Assembly: GCA_907163375.1 (NCBI GenBank)
Contig: CAJQUW010010341.1
Location: forward strand, 496,001 to 560,000
DNA length: 64,000 bases
Direction: 5' to 3'
Source of the DNA: Prostheceraeus crozeri
Taxonomy: Eukaryota > Platyhelminthes > Polycladida > Euryleptidae
The position numbers and the translations under genes are program-made. Each line of letters starts with the position of its first letter. The first letter of the stretch is position 1. A model generated the notes under the pieces. It did not search any database, was not told the origin of the DNA, and saw only the letters and a program-made list of their open reading frames with translations. Below are positions 1 to 12,900 of this stretch, piece after piece.

Positions 1-729
1 TCCAAGTATTCACAAGGTAAAATTGATTATTTGTTTAGAACTCATTTTCTCCTCCTAGCGGATCTGTTCAGTTGCTAACTTCGATTGATTGAAACTAGCT
101 AATGTTTCGATCAAGTATAGACGCAGATGATGTGTGCATCTTACTACTTCATTTGATCGAATGATCGATGTAGGATTTGAGATGTCATCGAATATTAAAA
201 TTGTTCACCGATCATGCGCCTTGTCAAGAAAGTTAAACTATGAGGCTGAAATAATGGAAGTGTAAAAATAATCTTCTTGTGTTTATGAAGTGATGAGATT
301 TCAAAATCTAGTTCGTGTATCATAAACAACCAAAACTATATAAGTGCTCGGATATCAGACACATGCATTATGAACTTAAACTGCTAGAAAATGACTAAAT
401 TCAAAGCAGGAAGCAATGGATTTGGAGATGAGATATGTTTGGCATGAAGGCAATCATGCGAAGTCATAAAGTTCGATGCAGAGCTATGTTACGAGAAAAG
501 AGTTCTTGTCAACAAGTTTTAACTCGAAAGAAGGATTCCGTTGTCACGTAGAATGATCTCAAATCGGATACGCCAAGGATCGTCAGAGCTAGCGAAATCG
601 GAGAAACCGTACATTAAAGGCATAAGTAATCTTCATTTCAAGTCTTAGTCCTCACTAAGACCATAAGAGTAAATTTTGACGGCCGGTATTCATCCATGGG
701 TTGTAATATTGTAGTATTTTCTACATCTC
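1..729. other. Upstream non-coding stretch, no gene seen
   Basis: No open frame of useful length or recognisable domain is present on either strand. Because the next coding exon at 3419 begins in mid-codon, this stretch should belong to an upstream IFT172 intron. I see no clear terminal repeats here. Confidence 0.5.
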
Positions 730-1130
730 AAATTCACAGGCTGAACTAATCACCTAATAATAATTCTACTATATCGCATTTTTCAAAAGAAAAAATAGGT
801 TTTCTGCTCCCAATTCTATATTCGACGCAGTATATGAAATAATAAAATAAGAGTTATGTATAACGGTGTATAAACAAAATCGGCAAATTACAATATGAAA
901 TGGCACATTATATAGGCCTATTGTCACAAGGAATTCAGTTCATGTCGTCGGTTGATGGTTGGCCGAAGTTTTCCAATTGATGACGCTTCCTCTATACGAG
1001 CTTCAACCGCTGTATGGTGCCTACTAAGAAATTTGATGTCGTAATCAAGTATGGTGTGACACTCATCTCAATGCATTGATTTAATATGTTCAGAGAGGGC
1101 ACTAGAATTTGATCGACTATCTATGCTGCG

Positions 1131-1387
1131 CATAGAAATCGACAACAATAAAACCTCTAGAACGGAGGTTAAGCTTCATACAATACACAATAGTGGCACA
1201 TAAATTGCACGCATTTTCACTTAGATACACTTGTCAACGGCTGTATCATTGGGTTAGAATCAGTCACATGTGTAAATCAAAGCTTTTCATTGGTCATTCA
1301 TGCCCCAACTTAGTTCCCCCGACGGTGCCGCGACCTTGAGTCAATTTCCATTCTAGTCAACTTCAGTTAAACAATCTATTTCTATGG
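1131..1387. mobile_element. 257-bp hAT-like MITE in the left Penelope arm
   Basis: The insertion begins CATAGAAATC and ends with the complement of CCATAGAAATAGATTG. It is flanked by a 7-bp direct repeat TGCTGCG at 1124-1130 and 1388-1394. The uninterrupted site is visible in the opposite Penelope arm near 2387-2396, which confirms the boundaries. There is no coding capacity. Its terminal sequence resembles that of the 1738-2258 element, so the two may be sister subfamilies mobilised by related hAT transposases. Confidence 0.75.
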
Positions 1388-1737
1388 TGCTGCGAGAATG
1401 TTCATAATAGCGAATATAAAATGGACGGACAGTCTGTCCAATGTAGAAGCTATCGCAAAATTTACAAGTAAAACAATAAACAACATATCTGCAATCACAA
1501 ATGCAATCATCAGGAAGAACAGCACAGACATCACAATTGGCATGCTTGTCTCTTAAAGTGGAAGAGCGAAGGGCATCTTTCATTTGTTTGCATGGTTTAG
1601 AAACTAAATTACCATCAATATTGTATTTCTTAATAAGTTTGTTGACTTTTAAAACCATGCAAACAAATGAAAGATGCCCTACGCTCTTCCACTTTAAGAG
1701 ACAAGCATGCTAATTGTGATGTCTGTGCTGTTCTTCC

Positions 1738-2258
1738 CACAGAATTAGACAGGTCGTCTCTTCTTCCTTTTGACTAGAAGGAAAGCATTGGAACATGTAA
1801 CGTAAATGAAATGGCACAATCTCCTGACTAAATACCATAGCAATCGAACTATGAGCAGCCAGTTCAACATTAGACACGCCAAATTTGTAAGGTTTCAGTG
1901 ACTGTTATCAACCGGATCACACAGCAAAGAGACACAGACGATGTCAAGTTCTACAGAGAAGTTTGTGAATCTTTTTTCATGCGCCTGCTAACTTTTTTTA
2001 AAATGATCGGAGGACCCAACATTATCGAGAAAACTTTTGCGCAATGATCTGAATTCTTCGAATCTGAAGGAATCGTGGCGATCGGAGCATTTTGAAGGAA
2101 TTCACAGCAATCTGCAAGCGACGCACGACTATTTTTCCTATCTCTGCAAGGTATTAAAAATTTCTTTTTGCCCACTTATTAAGTTCCTGCATGTGCCATC
2201 TGTTTGAATCATTTTGCACTTCTAGCAAAGTGATACGATTAAACAATCTAATTCTGTG
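1738..2258. mobile_element. 521-bp hAT-like MITE (CACAGAATTAG family, copy 1)
   Basis: The termini are CACAGAATTAGA on the left and its complement TCTAATTCTGTG on the right. An exact 8-bp target duplication GTTCTTCC lies at 1730-1737 and 2259-2266. The empty site is preserved in the opposite Penelope arm near 1511-1520. Short inverted repeats with 8-bp duplications are the signature of hAT elements. No transposase is encoded. A homologous copy in opposite orientation lies at 6520-7042. Confidence 0.88.
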
Positions 2259-2830
2259 GTTCTTCCTGATGATTGTATTTGTGATTGCAGATATGTTGTT
2301 TATTGTTTTACTTGTAAATTTTGCGATAGCTTCTACATTGGACAGACTGTCCGTCTATTTTATATTCGCTATTATGAACATTCTCGCAGCATAGATAGTC
2401 GATCAAATTCTAGTGCCCTCTCTGAACATATTAAATCAATGCATTGAGATGAGTGTCACACCATACTTGATTACGACATCAAATTTCTTAGTAGGCACCA
2501 TACAGCGGTTGAAGCTCGTATAGAGGAAGCATCATCAATTGGAAAACTTCGGCCAACCATCAACCGACGACATGAACTGACTTCCTTGTGACAATAGGCC
2601 TATATAATGTGCCATTCCATATTGTAATTTGCAGATTTTGTTTATACACCGTAAACAAGCTGCTGTGTAGAGAAAATTTGGTGCCTTATATCTCTTATTT
2701 TTCTCATTTCATATACTGCGTCGAATATAGCATTGGGAGCAGAAAACCTATTTTTTCTTTTGAAAAATGCGATATGCCAATGTCCTCCCGTATGACGCCA
2801 TTAACAATAATTCTACTCATTTAAATAGTA

Positions 2831-3418
2831 ACCTCGTATAATGATGCTGAATGTAAATTACCAATAGTCATACAGGTATCCGAAAGTGTTAAATTGCTGC
2901 GGTCGTCATTCATTTTTACCATAATAAACATCAGCCAGGCGATTCGTGGCAGACGTCTCCGAAATATATCGCTTCACAAATGGGAACATGCAACATTTTC
3001 TCGGTCCTTCAGTAGGCTTACATGAAAAATTTGTATTCGAAAGATACTTATTGATAAGTATGCCAGCTGTTGGGGAAGGCATTTGTGGTCTCTTTGCTAT
3101 TGTGTCATGTGACTCTCAATGCTATCATAAGGTAATTGCTAAATGGTCTCACAAGACGAGATTGTGTTACCACATTTCTTTTCGTGTGTGGCGAAATGTT
3201 TGCTGTTGTCCGACAGTAGGTAGAATACTTTACTGACAGCCGATTACAGAGACGTTTCAGAAGATAGCTGAAAGTAGTCACCATCTTATTAAGATGATGT
3301 GTTGTTATTTGTGAGATCGTCAAAACATAACATGAAAATGAAGCTGCTAATCTAATCGCATGTGCCAATTTGCTTATTCATTATTTTGTTAATTTACTTT
3401 CATTTCGATTAATTTCAG
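2831..3418 (+). other. End of upstream IFT172 intron with splice acceptor
   Basis: No coding sequence is recognised. The segment ends in a T-rich tract followed by TTTCAG at 3413-3418, the acceptor for the first IFT172 exon in the window. Confidence 0.6.
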
Positions 3419-3914
3419 CTCTGGAGAACTATGTCTTGTGGAATATGGGATGAATGAAATTCTTGGAGCTGTAAGAACAGAATTCATGAATCCGCATCTT
3501 ATATCAGTTCGTTTGAATGAGCGAAAACAGCTGGGTGTTGATCAAAACAAGAAGATGGCATATCTTATCGACTTGAAGACCATAGCGATTCTTGACCTTG
3601 TCAGTGGGATCTCTTTGGGTCAAGTAGCTCATGATACTAAAGTCGACTGGCTTGAATTGAACGAGACAGGGAGGAAACTGGTATTCAGAGACAAGAAGCT
3701 ACGACTTCACTTGTTCGATCTCGAAACTGAAACAAAGAGTACAATCCTCAACTACTGTTCCTATGTTCAATGGGTTCCAGGAAGTGATGTTGTAGTCGCT
3801 CAAAGTCGTGACAGTTTATGTATCTGGTACAATATAGATGCTCCTGAGCGCGTCACCATGTTTCCTCTGAAAGGTGACATCTCTGACATCGAGCGGAATG
3901 ACGGCAAAACCGAG
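3419..3914 (+). CDS. IFT172: IFT172 exon (end of second WD40 propeller)
   Basis: This exon begins with the last base of a split codon and then reads [20 protein letters not shown], encoding 165 residues. The blocks DWLELNETG and [15 protein letters not shown] are near-identical to other animal IFT172 proteins. The acceptor is TTTCAG and the donor is GAG|GTAAAT. The end is in phase 0, within ..KTE|V... The exon is large for this gene; vertebrates split this part further. Confidence 0.97.
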
Positions 3915-6900
3915 GTAAATATATGTGCAGCTATTTATAACAGAAAATCTCAATAGGTAATTAAGGCTTTAGCTCTATGGAGTTATTCTAAATATCGTCC
4001 ATCAGCTCATTAAGACTTGCAGCAGTTATTCAACCGAAGAGACATGCATGATTGATAGTCGCACGAGATGAATTCCACGTTCTTTTGTATTGGACATTGA
4101 TCAACGTGCCCTTTGCCTTCTGCATATTGATTAGCAACCACATAATAATAAATTCACACTTAAAGATACGACTTTGCAGTCAGCGTTCCTTTTGTCTTCA
4201 GATCATCGATGAAACAACCTGATAAGACGTGAAGAGCTGATGTATATGAAGAATGAATATTACAATATCAGCTACAAAGCATCGGTAGAAATTGATTTAT
4301 GATAGTTGTAGTAATCTAAAGATGAAATAGCATTCATGGAAATAGAAGGTGCTGTTTAATAGACCGCTTCCAATCACCGTTGACAAGAAAATGAATTAGA
4401 CCCGAAATTTATATCTTTAGCACTGAGTCTCAGGCTGCACGACCAACGTTATCCAAGTCCTCTGATGTGGGAGTAGTTCGACCACATGTTACATGAAGAT
4501 CCTTAACACAAAGGAAATATGAAAATTCGCTGAGAATGTACATCGATCAGTAATATAATCAATTATATCGACCGACAAGTATTAAAGTAAATATATCAGT
4601 GTCCAACGTTTAGTCTACGACTTTGTCAAGGACAAACACAATAGAAATGAATATTAAGACAGCATGATATTGATAGAAAGGCTGAAGTGATGAATTTCAC
4701 TCCCCCAACTCTTCATCTCAGAATTTAGTTAATAAAGTCCCGGTGCAGATGTGTCCAGCAAATACTTTTTATTGACATTTGATCATGAATCGCTAAATGG
4801 TGATCAGCGAATGACGTTTAGACGAAGTCGTAAACGAAACGTCGGACACTTTCGTTTGCTTTTATATTTTTCGGTAGAAATGTTGTATTTAAAAGCTTTT
4901 ATAGTTGGTCTAATTTTTGTTAGCTTTTGGCCAAGTAAAGGAAGTTTTTACGCTATATTGCTGTTAAAAAAGAATATCGTCGAATTAGGTTAGGAGGATA
5001 AACAAATTCTCCTTAGATTGAATTTGTAAAAATTGCGCCATGTATGCTTTCATCCATAGTTGGTCATGTTTCAGAACATCCTGATATCACCTGTTTCATC
5101 GGGCACATGAGATTAGACGATTGTATGTACACGTGCGATCTGTCTTTCAAGCGTCAGTAGAATTTGTGTATCGCTTGATCTTTCCAAATAAAATGCATGA
5201 GCAATTGTATGTATCTCATCTCCTCATTGCACTGATTGAATCCAGTTGACGATCTTAATATAGTATCAAGTATCAAATTTGAAAACAAATCCTTGTATTC
5301 AATCGCAATGGTCCAGCACAGCTTTTGGGTTCAATCACTTCAATATCATTTCCATAGAAAATGAGGTACAGCCTCTCGAAAGCTAGTCATTTTACATATT
5401 TTCAACCACTAAAATGTATTTCATTGTTATTTTTGCTTATGCTTTTAATTTGGAATGAAAGGATGAAGGTCTAAAAACACTTGAAGTTTTGTGCATTCCC
5501 TGTAAAGCAAACGATCCAATAACTAGCAAGCAATTAGAAAAGCTTAGAGCTTAGCTTAGATTGCATTGATTGTATTCATTTTTATTGTTGATAGAGGAAT
5601 TAAAGAAATCGATTATGATAACTTCGCTTTGTCCAAGGTATATGACCACAAAATACTGAAAGAACATGGTAGCAGCAAACCTCTTTACCGGTTTCCTTTT
5701 CAATTGACACGTTCGTTCTCTTTGTGGCAGTACATTCAGAAATGACAGAGCGATCGATGACCGTGGCTTCCATGATGCCATATGAGAGTCAGATAGCATG
5801 TTGATTACCATTTACAGAGATGATTTGTTATCTTCTCTACATTCTCTAAATTTTCATTACAGTTCTAGAATTCGTTCAAGAAATGCGTTCAATTCGCAAA
5901 ATTAATTAAAAAAAAATTAGTGAACATTTTTTTCTTTCTGTTGAACACGTCTGTGTAGGATTCTGCTTTCAAGACCCCATCAGTACTGTGCATGTGTTAC
6001 CAAACAGTAACTCTACTATCTTAATCAGAAACACGTAATGAAACTTTGGAAAGCAAGTAGCCTGTCTGCGCATTGCAGATAGTTGACCAAGGACAGATTG
6101 TATATCAAGTTTGTTTCCAACAATTTTGGTTGATGTCAGGCCGTGCTTTCAGTTTGTGCAAAGCCTGAAAATTCTATTTGGCATGTTTTGACTGCAGATA
6201 GACGAGCCTCATATCATTATTGCAAATTATTTAGCAGCTATCGGTAATGTTTGAAACATGTTGTAATCTCGCAGTGAGTGTGTTATTTTTTGACCGAATC
6301 GTGAAAATTTAGTGACTAAAAAAATTCCCGGGTTTACAGTATTCAAATTTGAAAAGTCCGAGTGTCAACTATAGTCATTTACATACAGCAGAATTTCTAA
6401 ATCGTTAGATCTGTACTTGTTTAAACAGTTTCCTGTGACTCCTAGTGTGTAATTAGAATTGTCGCTTCAAATATGGTTGCAAGGTTGCACTGATAGAAAG
6501 TACACTGATCTATCATACCCACAGAATTAGATTGTTTAATCGTATCACTTTGCTAGAAGTGCAAACTGATTCAAACAGATGGTACATGCAGGAACCTAAT
6601 AAGTGGGCAAAAAGAAATTTAAATACCTAACTTGCAGAGATAAAAAAAATGCGTCGTGCGCGCATGCGCATTTGCTCCCTTTCTGAATCCGATCGCCACG
6701 ACACTCCCTCCTTCTCGACTTCCTTCAGATTCAGATCATTGCGCAAAAGTTTTTCATAATGTGGGTAATGTTGGTCCTTTTTTTTAAAAAAAAAGCAGGG
6801 CGCATGAAAAAAAATTCACAACTTCTCTGTAGAACTTCGACTCATACTGTGTTCTCTTTATGTTGTGTGGTCGGACGGAGTAATTGAAACTTCTGAAACT

Positions 6901-9900
6901 TTGCACATTGTGGCGTGTTTAATGTTGTCATTGTTGCTCATGCTATCGATTGCTATGTATTAGATTGTGCCTTTGCCATTTCAATAATGCTCCCAATGCT
7001 TCCCTTAGTGAATCAAGAAGATACTGTCGACTTCTACTTCTGATCATACCAGCAATTTGGAAAACTCCATAGAAATGCCGGCATACAAAAGTTTGTCAAT
7101 ATAGTGACACCAGAGAATCGATAATCATGAGTTTGCGTTATATGAATTGAACTATTTATTTAGTAACTATCAATAGAAAACAGTCGTCTCTGTTGTTAAC
7201 ATCCGATGTCAATAGATCAGCCTCAGTGTCCACGTGTCGTAAGCTACAATCTAAAACTTCTGGAAAGACAGTACCGGTCTCTTGCTATAACACAGTCACT
7301 GTGACAGTGACTAATGGCAAACTATTTAAAGTTGTTTACCTTCACGCTCAGTCTCCAAGATAAATTGGCAATCTCTAAAATAGGTTTTCAGAGTAAATGC
7401 ATTTATTTCTTCAATGAGTCTAATTGATTTGAAGTAAGATTGATGTGAAGTTCAATGAGCAAGATCTTTACTTATTAAGTTTCTTGATTGAATGTTCACT
7501 TAGACCTCACTATACTGTTGCTTTCAAGATTGTGTTTTAGGATTGACAATGTAATTATTCTGATGGTGAAAGAGTCACTAAGGCAATTCCATGAAAATGC
7601 AGACATGAGCACTAAAATCTGAAATTCAATTACACAACTGGGTTTTTATGCAAATGTATTCAAAGTATCCTAAATAACAACAGTCCAATCGGTTTCACTC
7701 TACAGTGTATGTCATCTTTTAGGTTTTTTCCCTTCTTCTTTTCGACAGTTACTTTAAAAAATGACCAATGTCCACTCATTTTAAGCAAGGATGAAACTGA
7801 TTTCCGAATCTTGCATATCAAGAGCTGTAACACTTTCTTCTGTATCAAAGTTTATAACAGCGCTATGATGATCAAGGTATTATAATTTGACTAATGGGTG
7901 AATTTTGAAATTGTTCTCGTAAGTAGGCCGATACTCACGTGCATAGCGAAAATTCAACATTCAATCATATCATGAAAAAACTTATCGATGAATTTTTCTG
8001 ATGCTTTGTAAACATATAATTACTAATTTGAACATAGTCATACTTATCATTTGACGAAAATGCGTGCGATTTAATCTGCGATGAAAGGAAATCATGCTTT
8101 TAATATTTCTTTCCATTCAAGTCTCACCAAGATTTTCTTCATGAAAGGCGTCTGTGGTTTAATTCTGCAAAACACTTCGATTTCGTAGACCAAACACTTC
8201 ATAAATCATGCTAAAACACAAGACTTAATTGAAATGTAGTCATATTTATCACTATACGAAAATGCAAAAAGCACAATTAGAAAAATAGAGCGATGTTTTC
8301 AAGCAATAAATTGAAAGCCATTCGGTAGAAATGAAGAACCACTCATATACATTGATCATTGTTTGATTCAATAGTACAAGCATGAAGGATGATACAATGC
8401 AAATAGAAAAAAGAGCTATGCCTTCAAATAATGATACTGATCACAGTTTCATATTACTGTCAAGAAAAGAGGATGGTATGGAGGGTTGAATAAAATAATA
8501 TTCTTTTGTACTTGTGCAGTTATCATCGATTTTCATATGGAGTATTGGAATCAAACAACGCTGGAAAGCCAATTTTATCGCTTATTTTAGCGAGATTGTC
8601 ACATGTTTCTCAATTCCGCTCTCCTGATCAATAATCTATAATCAGGTTTTTGAAACTCACAGTCGTTTCTCGCTAAATTGGCGAGAAAAAGTGTATCATC
8701 CGAATATCATGCGATTAATTTCGGAAAGTTTCATTCATGGCATCTTGTTGACCACTAAGAGGATTATTCAAATTGTATATCTATTCTAATGCCAACTCAT
8801 TGCGCTAAAAAGTCATTCGTTTTCTCTATATATTTGCTATAAAAACTTATCTGTCACAAAGTACTATGTAATAATTGTTTGAAACTCTTTACTTTGTTAT
8901 AATGTGTCATTAGCATCGTTCCAATTTTCAGAAGTTCCTTTATTACTGCGATTTGTCACCACAATGTAATGTATATAAGGGTTCATCATGTGTTTTGAAT
9001 TTTTTTGTAATTTCTTCATAATCTCTCTGTAGGCCAGGGTTTCCCATCGTGGAGTGATAAGTAATGGAAAATGTACCTGCATTAATTATGTTCTATGATA
9101 ATATACTGGTGCATGTGTGTCTATCTCATCATACCTTTATTAATTGCCTCAAATGAACTTCATATTGGCTCAAGATTAGTGAAGAATAACTAAACATGTA
9201 ATTATAATATTAGCTAACAAAATTTTCTTACGGAAATGGGAGGATTGTCATCACCTGCATGCACAGGCAAGTTTTCTCAAACGTTGATTTTGTACGCAAT
9301 TTTTTTTCTACAATCCTGCATCTTTCTTTCGCAAAATTGTATAATTGTTGCAAAGTTCATTTAGGCTTCTTTGCAGTATCTGCACAGCATGTCGATAGAC
9401 AAAATGTGTTACATTTATGCATCAAGTTCAAGACAATGTCGGATATGCAAGCACGTATCTACACATCAGTAAGTGGTACAAATCTCTATCAACTATCGTA
9501 CCAACAGTCACCTGCTAACTTTGATCCACAATGAGGGAAGAAGTCTTTAACAGAATGTCTACGTGAAAATTTTTCATTCAACATCCCATGACCGTTGATG
9601 TTCAGTAAAAATATTTAGTCATTCATTTCGCTTGGGTTCTTTCAATAATTTCATATCTCAAGCATAAAATGTCATTGTCGACAGGCGTGCTTAATCTCGC
9701 TAAGTACCGGAAACTATCAAATTTTAATTGCAAATTTGTAATGAATAGTGCGTTGCAAGATTTTCTACCTCGTGGCTTCTAGAAGTAAGACGAGACAAAA
9801 AGGGTTAATTTTATTCATATTCAAACTCACAAATTACGGATGCAACGTTTTACATATAATCAAATAAGATACGTCACTTGCAGCATTGAGTAAACGATGC

Positions 9901-12900
9901 TCAGTAGCGAATATTTCAACAGCGATTTCTTTAAGGAATTTCTCATCTTCTGTAACTTTTATGAATGGAAATGTCCGTGAAATGAAAGTTGCCAAGAAAT
10001 AATTTGTTAAAAATAGCAACTGATGAAGAAGTAAAGTAAGATCGTTAAATGATAGATTGGACGAACCATTGTATAGATAGCGGATTTCTACTTCTAATCT
10101 GAATAATGGTCTTGATTATTTTGTTTAAATTGTATGAAATCCTTGGTATGTAGTCTTATCCATAAAAAAATAAATGATACTTCGTATTTATTATTTCGAA
10201 ACTTTCCATTTTATCGATATATTTCAACTATTTAGAGTCATAGTCAGTTCTAAGCAACTTTATTCGATGTCAGTCATATTTTCCTTATCACTTTAATCCA
10301 TTGGTTAAAAATCAACTTATGACAGCTTTTCTTTATTTGTAGGAAAGCCTGTTTTTATACTTTTACTTACTTTCAATGCAACCAAAATATTTTCTCTTTG
10401 CTGTGTTCATTTACTAATTGAACATTGACAAGTATTAGCCACAAAATTGGATGAGAAATTAACAAGTATTGATGTAGAAGCATGTATATATTACCCACAG
10501 AATTAGTCTAATTTTGTGGTATTACTTCAAGAATACATTACAACTGCAAAATTCTGACCCTTAATACTTGAGTCAAGCGGTAATGCTTACTTTAGCTTTT
10601 CCTGAATTTATCCTAAAAAATAAAAATTTTGAGGGGGAGGGGTTTTCCCCTGTATCCAAGTAATATATTTTATACATTGTTAATTGATTCGATGTTGAAA
10701 ATTTCTCGGTCACTTTGGGTACTCAGCGGCCCATGGTCCCAAAGTCTTATCTCGGCTCATCCCAGGCACTTGGACTTTTCCATTGGACCCCATCCCGCTG
10801 GCACTCCTTGTGTATTTCTTCTGAAAATTTTCAGGTCATCGTGAACGAAGGTGTCACTAGCATGTCTTACACGTTGGATGAGGGTCTGATTGAATTCGGG
10901 ACAGCAATGGATGATGGTGATTTTGGACGAGCAGTTATCTTTCTCGAATCATTAGAACTGTCACCTGAAACAGAAGCAATGTGGAGAACTTTAGCAAAGC
11001 AATCACTCGACGCTGGACACCTCCATATAGCGGAACGATGTTATGGAGCACTTGGAGATGTATGCAAATCTCGATTCCTTCGTGAAACCAATAAAGTAAG
11101 AACAGTTTTCTCAGTCATAATTAACGTATATCTTCGAATATTGACTGCGGCTACTATTAAAAGGTCTCACATCCGAGTCATGGAAATTTTTATGAAATTC
11201 GCATGCATTTTTATGTTTTTCATGTTTTGCATGCGGTATTTTCGATGTGTTGATATTGACGGTACAACAATTGGGTTGCTACAAGCTCATTGACGCAACT
11301 TAGTAAAGTCGAATAGATCTATATAAAATCAGGATGTCGAATCGTATTACATGAAAGTGGTACATAGAAGCAGGTTCTGTTTGCAGCTAGCTGACAACAT
11401 TTCTGACGCAACAATATTATTGATATTGACAATGGAATTTGGATTGGTTAAGTATAAATGGCCACTCACCTTTCCATTTAAGAGTCACGCTACCTGGTAA
11501 AATTGAGAATTGTAAGGGCAAGGGTGGCATAGTTAAGGTTTGGGGAATAGAGAAATATATCGATGCAAATAAGGCTACCATCCGAGGACGGCTATTATTT
11601 GAAAAAATGCGGAATGCTTCGAATTTTAGGTGCCAAAAATCCTAGCATGCTCATTAGCAAGAACAGCGCTCAAGTTGGTGCTATGTTTGGAGAGCAATAT
11701 TGCGGCCTGTGATTTACATAATGTCCCTACATTTCATGTATACTTTAGAGTAATCGAATAGAACTTGTGAGGATGAGAAAGAAAAAAAACGGTACTCCCT
11801 TTAGTAGCGGCTTCAAAAAATCGAATACCTAAAAGTATTTGCACGGCAAGCGTCGCTGCCTCAGTGCACTAAAAAGAAGGGAAAGGCATCCATTGCGAGT
11901 GGTCTATATATCAGGCCAACCTTAAACACGTTGCGTTTCGTCCCATGAGAACTCGGTGAGTGCATCTCTGTAACACCCCAACAGTTTGAAAAATCTTCAT
12001 GGAAAGCAACAGAAGCTGGTGTACAGTAATTGATGGCAGAAATATTGTCGGATGGCAGTTATTTGGTGGTTGAGGTTGAATTCGACGGTATTTCAGGCTT
12101 TGACGGAGGCGTTAACAGCCGGTTCATCGGATTGTGCTCTTCAGGTTTGGTGTCGAGCATATCGCTAACGTAAATGTCGATGAGAAGCTTAACATTGAGA
12201 ATAGAAATGTAAAACGGATCACCAGCTGTAAGGAGGACGTGCTTGTATAAGTCCTGAGAAACCTCAGATGAAGAAGTAGAGCTTATAGACATGATGTGCT
12301 TTAGATTATGCTAATCTCATCTGATGCATTCTATTTTTTTACATTGTACCCATGATTTGTTTGTTTTTGAAACTGCGCGACCATCAATATCGTGTTAAAA
12401 ATTTTTGTTTGCTCTTGAAGATGGCAACATTTAGTTGTTGAAACATGTAGCGGAAGCAAAATTTGCAAATTACTTGATTTTTCACAGCTTTTCAAAAAAT
12501 TTAGTCATATTCGTCTGTATAAGTCGACACATAATACCTAATAATACCCATGAAGCACTGCATGATAATACTTAAGGTTGCATTTTGCAATTTCTATCTG
12601 AAAGAAGTGTGATGGTCAATATAGCACCACATTGTATCACATGAAATATCTTCATCTTAATAATCGCATTTCAAACACCAGCCTCATTTTTGAATGGCCA
12701 GTGCAAGCATCTCATTAATCGACTCCAACTGGATTGTATTCATTATAATTTCCATTTTTGTTTTCGTCGCATTTTGTCGCTGATTTCTCATCACATTTTC
12801 CACTCGGACAGTTTTGCTTCCGTTAGTTAATTCAATATCATTTTCTTGGAAGGTGAATGAATTTTCTTTGACTCAACTCTCTTCCTGTCTTCAGATTGCG

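Larger units (their letters stand above)
730..2830. mobile_element. Head-to-head pair of Penelope-like element fragments (inverted repeat)
   Basis: Two copies of the 3' part of one Penelope-like retroelement lie in opposite directions, one reading left (about 730-1651) and one reading right (about 1652-2830). They meet near 1651. Both encode a GIY-YIG endonuclease region; the clearest stretch is SFYIGQTVRPFYIRYYEHSR in the left copy, with one residue changed in the right copy. A cysteine cluster (CDVC, then C-x-C and C-x2-C pairs) precedes it in the left copy. The non-coding tails also match as an inverted repeat, 730-1120 against 2400-2830. Penelope elements are often found in inverted or tandem partial copies, so this arrangement suits the family. 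Each arm is interrupted by a different small transposon at a different place. Both copies lack the reverse transcriptase and are dead. Confidence 0.85.
3915..10834 (+). other. IFT172: IFT172 intron, 6.9 kb
   Basis: The intron contains a 523-bp hAT-like MITE (6520-7042), a 23-bp remnant of the same family (10496-10518), and a Penelope-tail-like motif near 4811-4843 with a related inverted piece near 4600-4640. Diverged repeated phrases around 8030-8090 and 8228-8270 suggest an old local duplication. No coding sequence is recognised elsewhere. Confidence 0.7.

Noticed and set aside
1-3418. Further upstream IFT172 exons
   Set aside because: I looked for the WD40 segment preceding [10 protein letters not shown] and found none. 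The region is Penelope and MITE sequence plus unrecognised intron.
3915-10834. Host exons nested in the first large intron
   Set aside because: Frames at 4751-4993, 5551-5811 and 9259-9534 have no domain or splice support and fit chance expectation in AT-rich sequence.
12059-12292. 77-codon minus-strand frame starting [15 protein letters not shown]
   Set aside because: It looks slightly protein-like (serine-rich, then hydrophobic), but there is no recognisable domain, splice context or second copy in the window.
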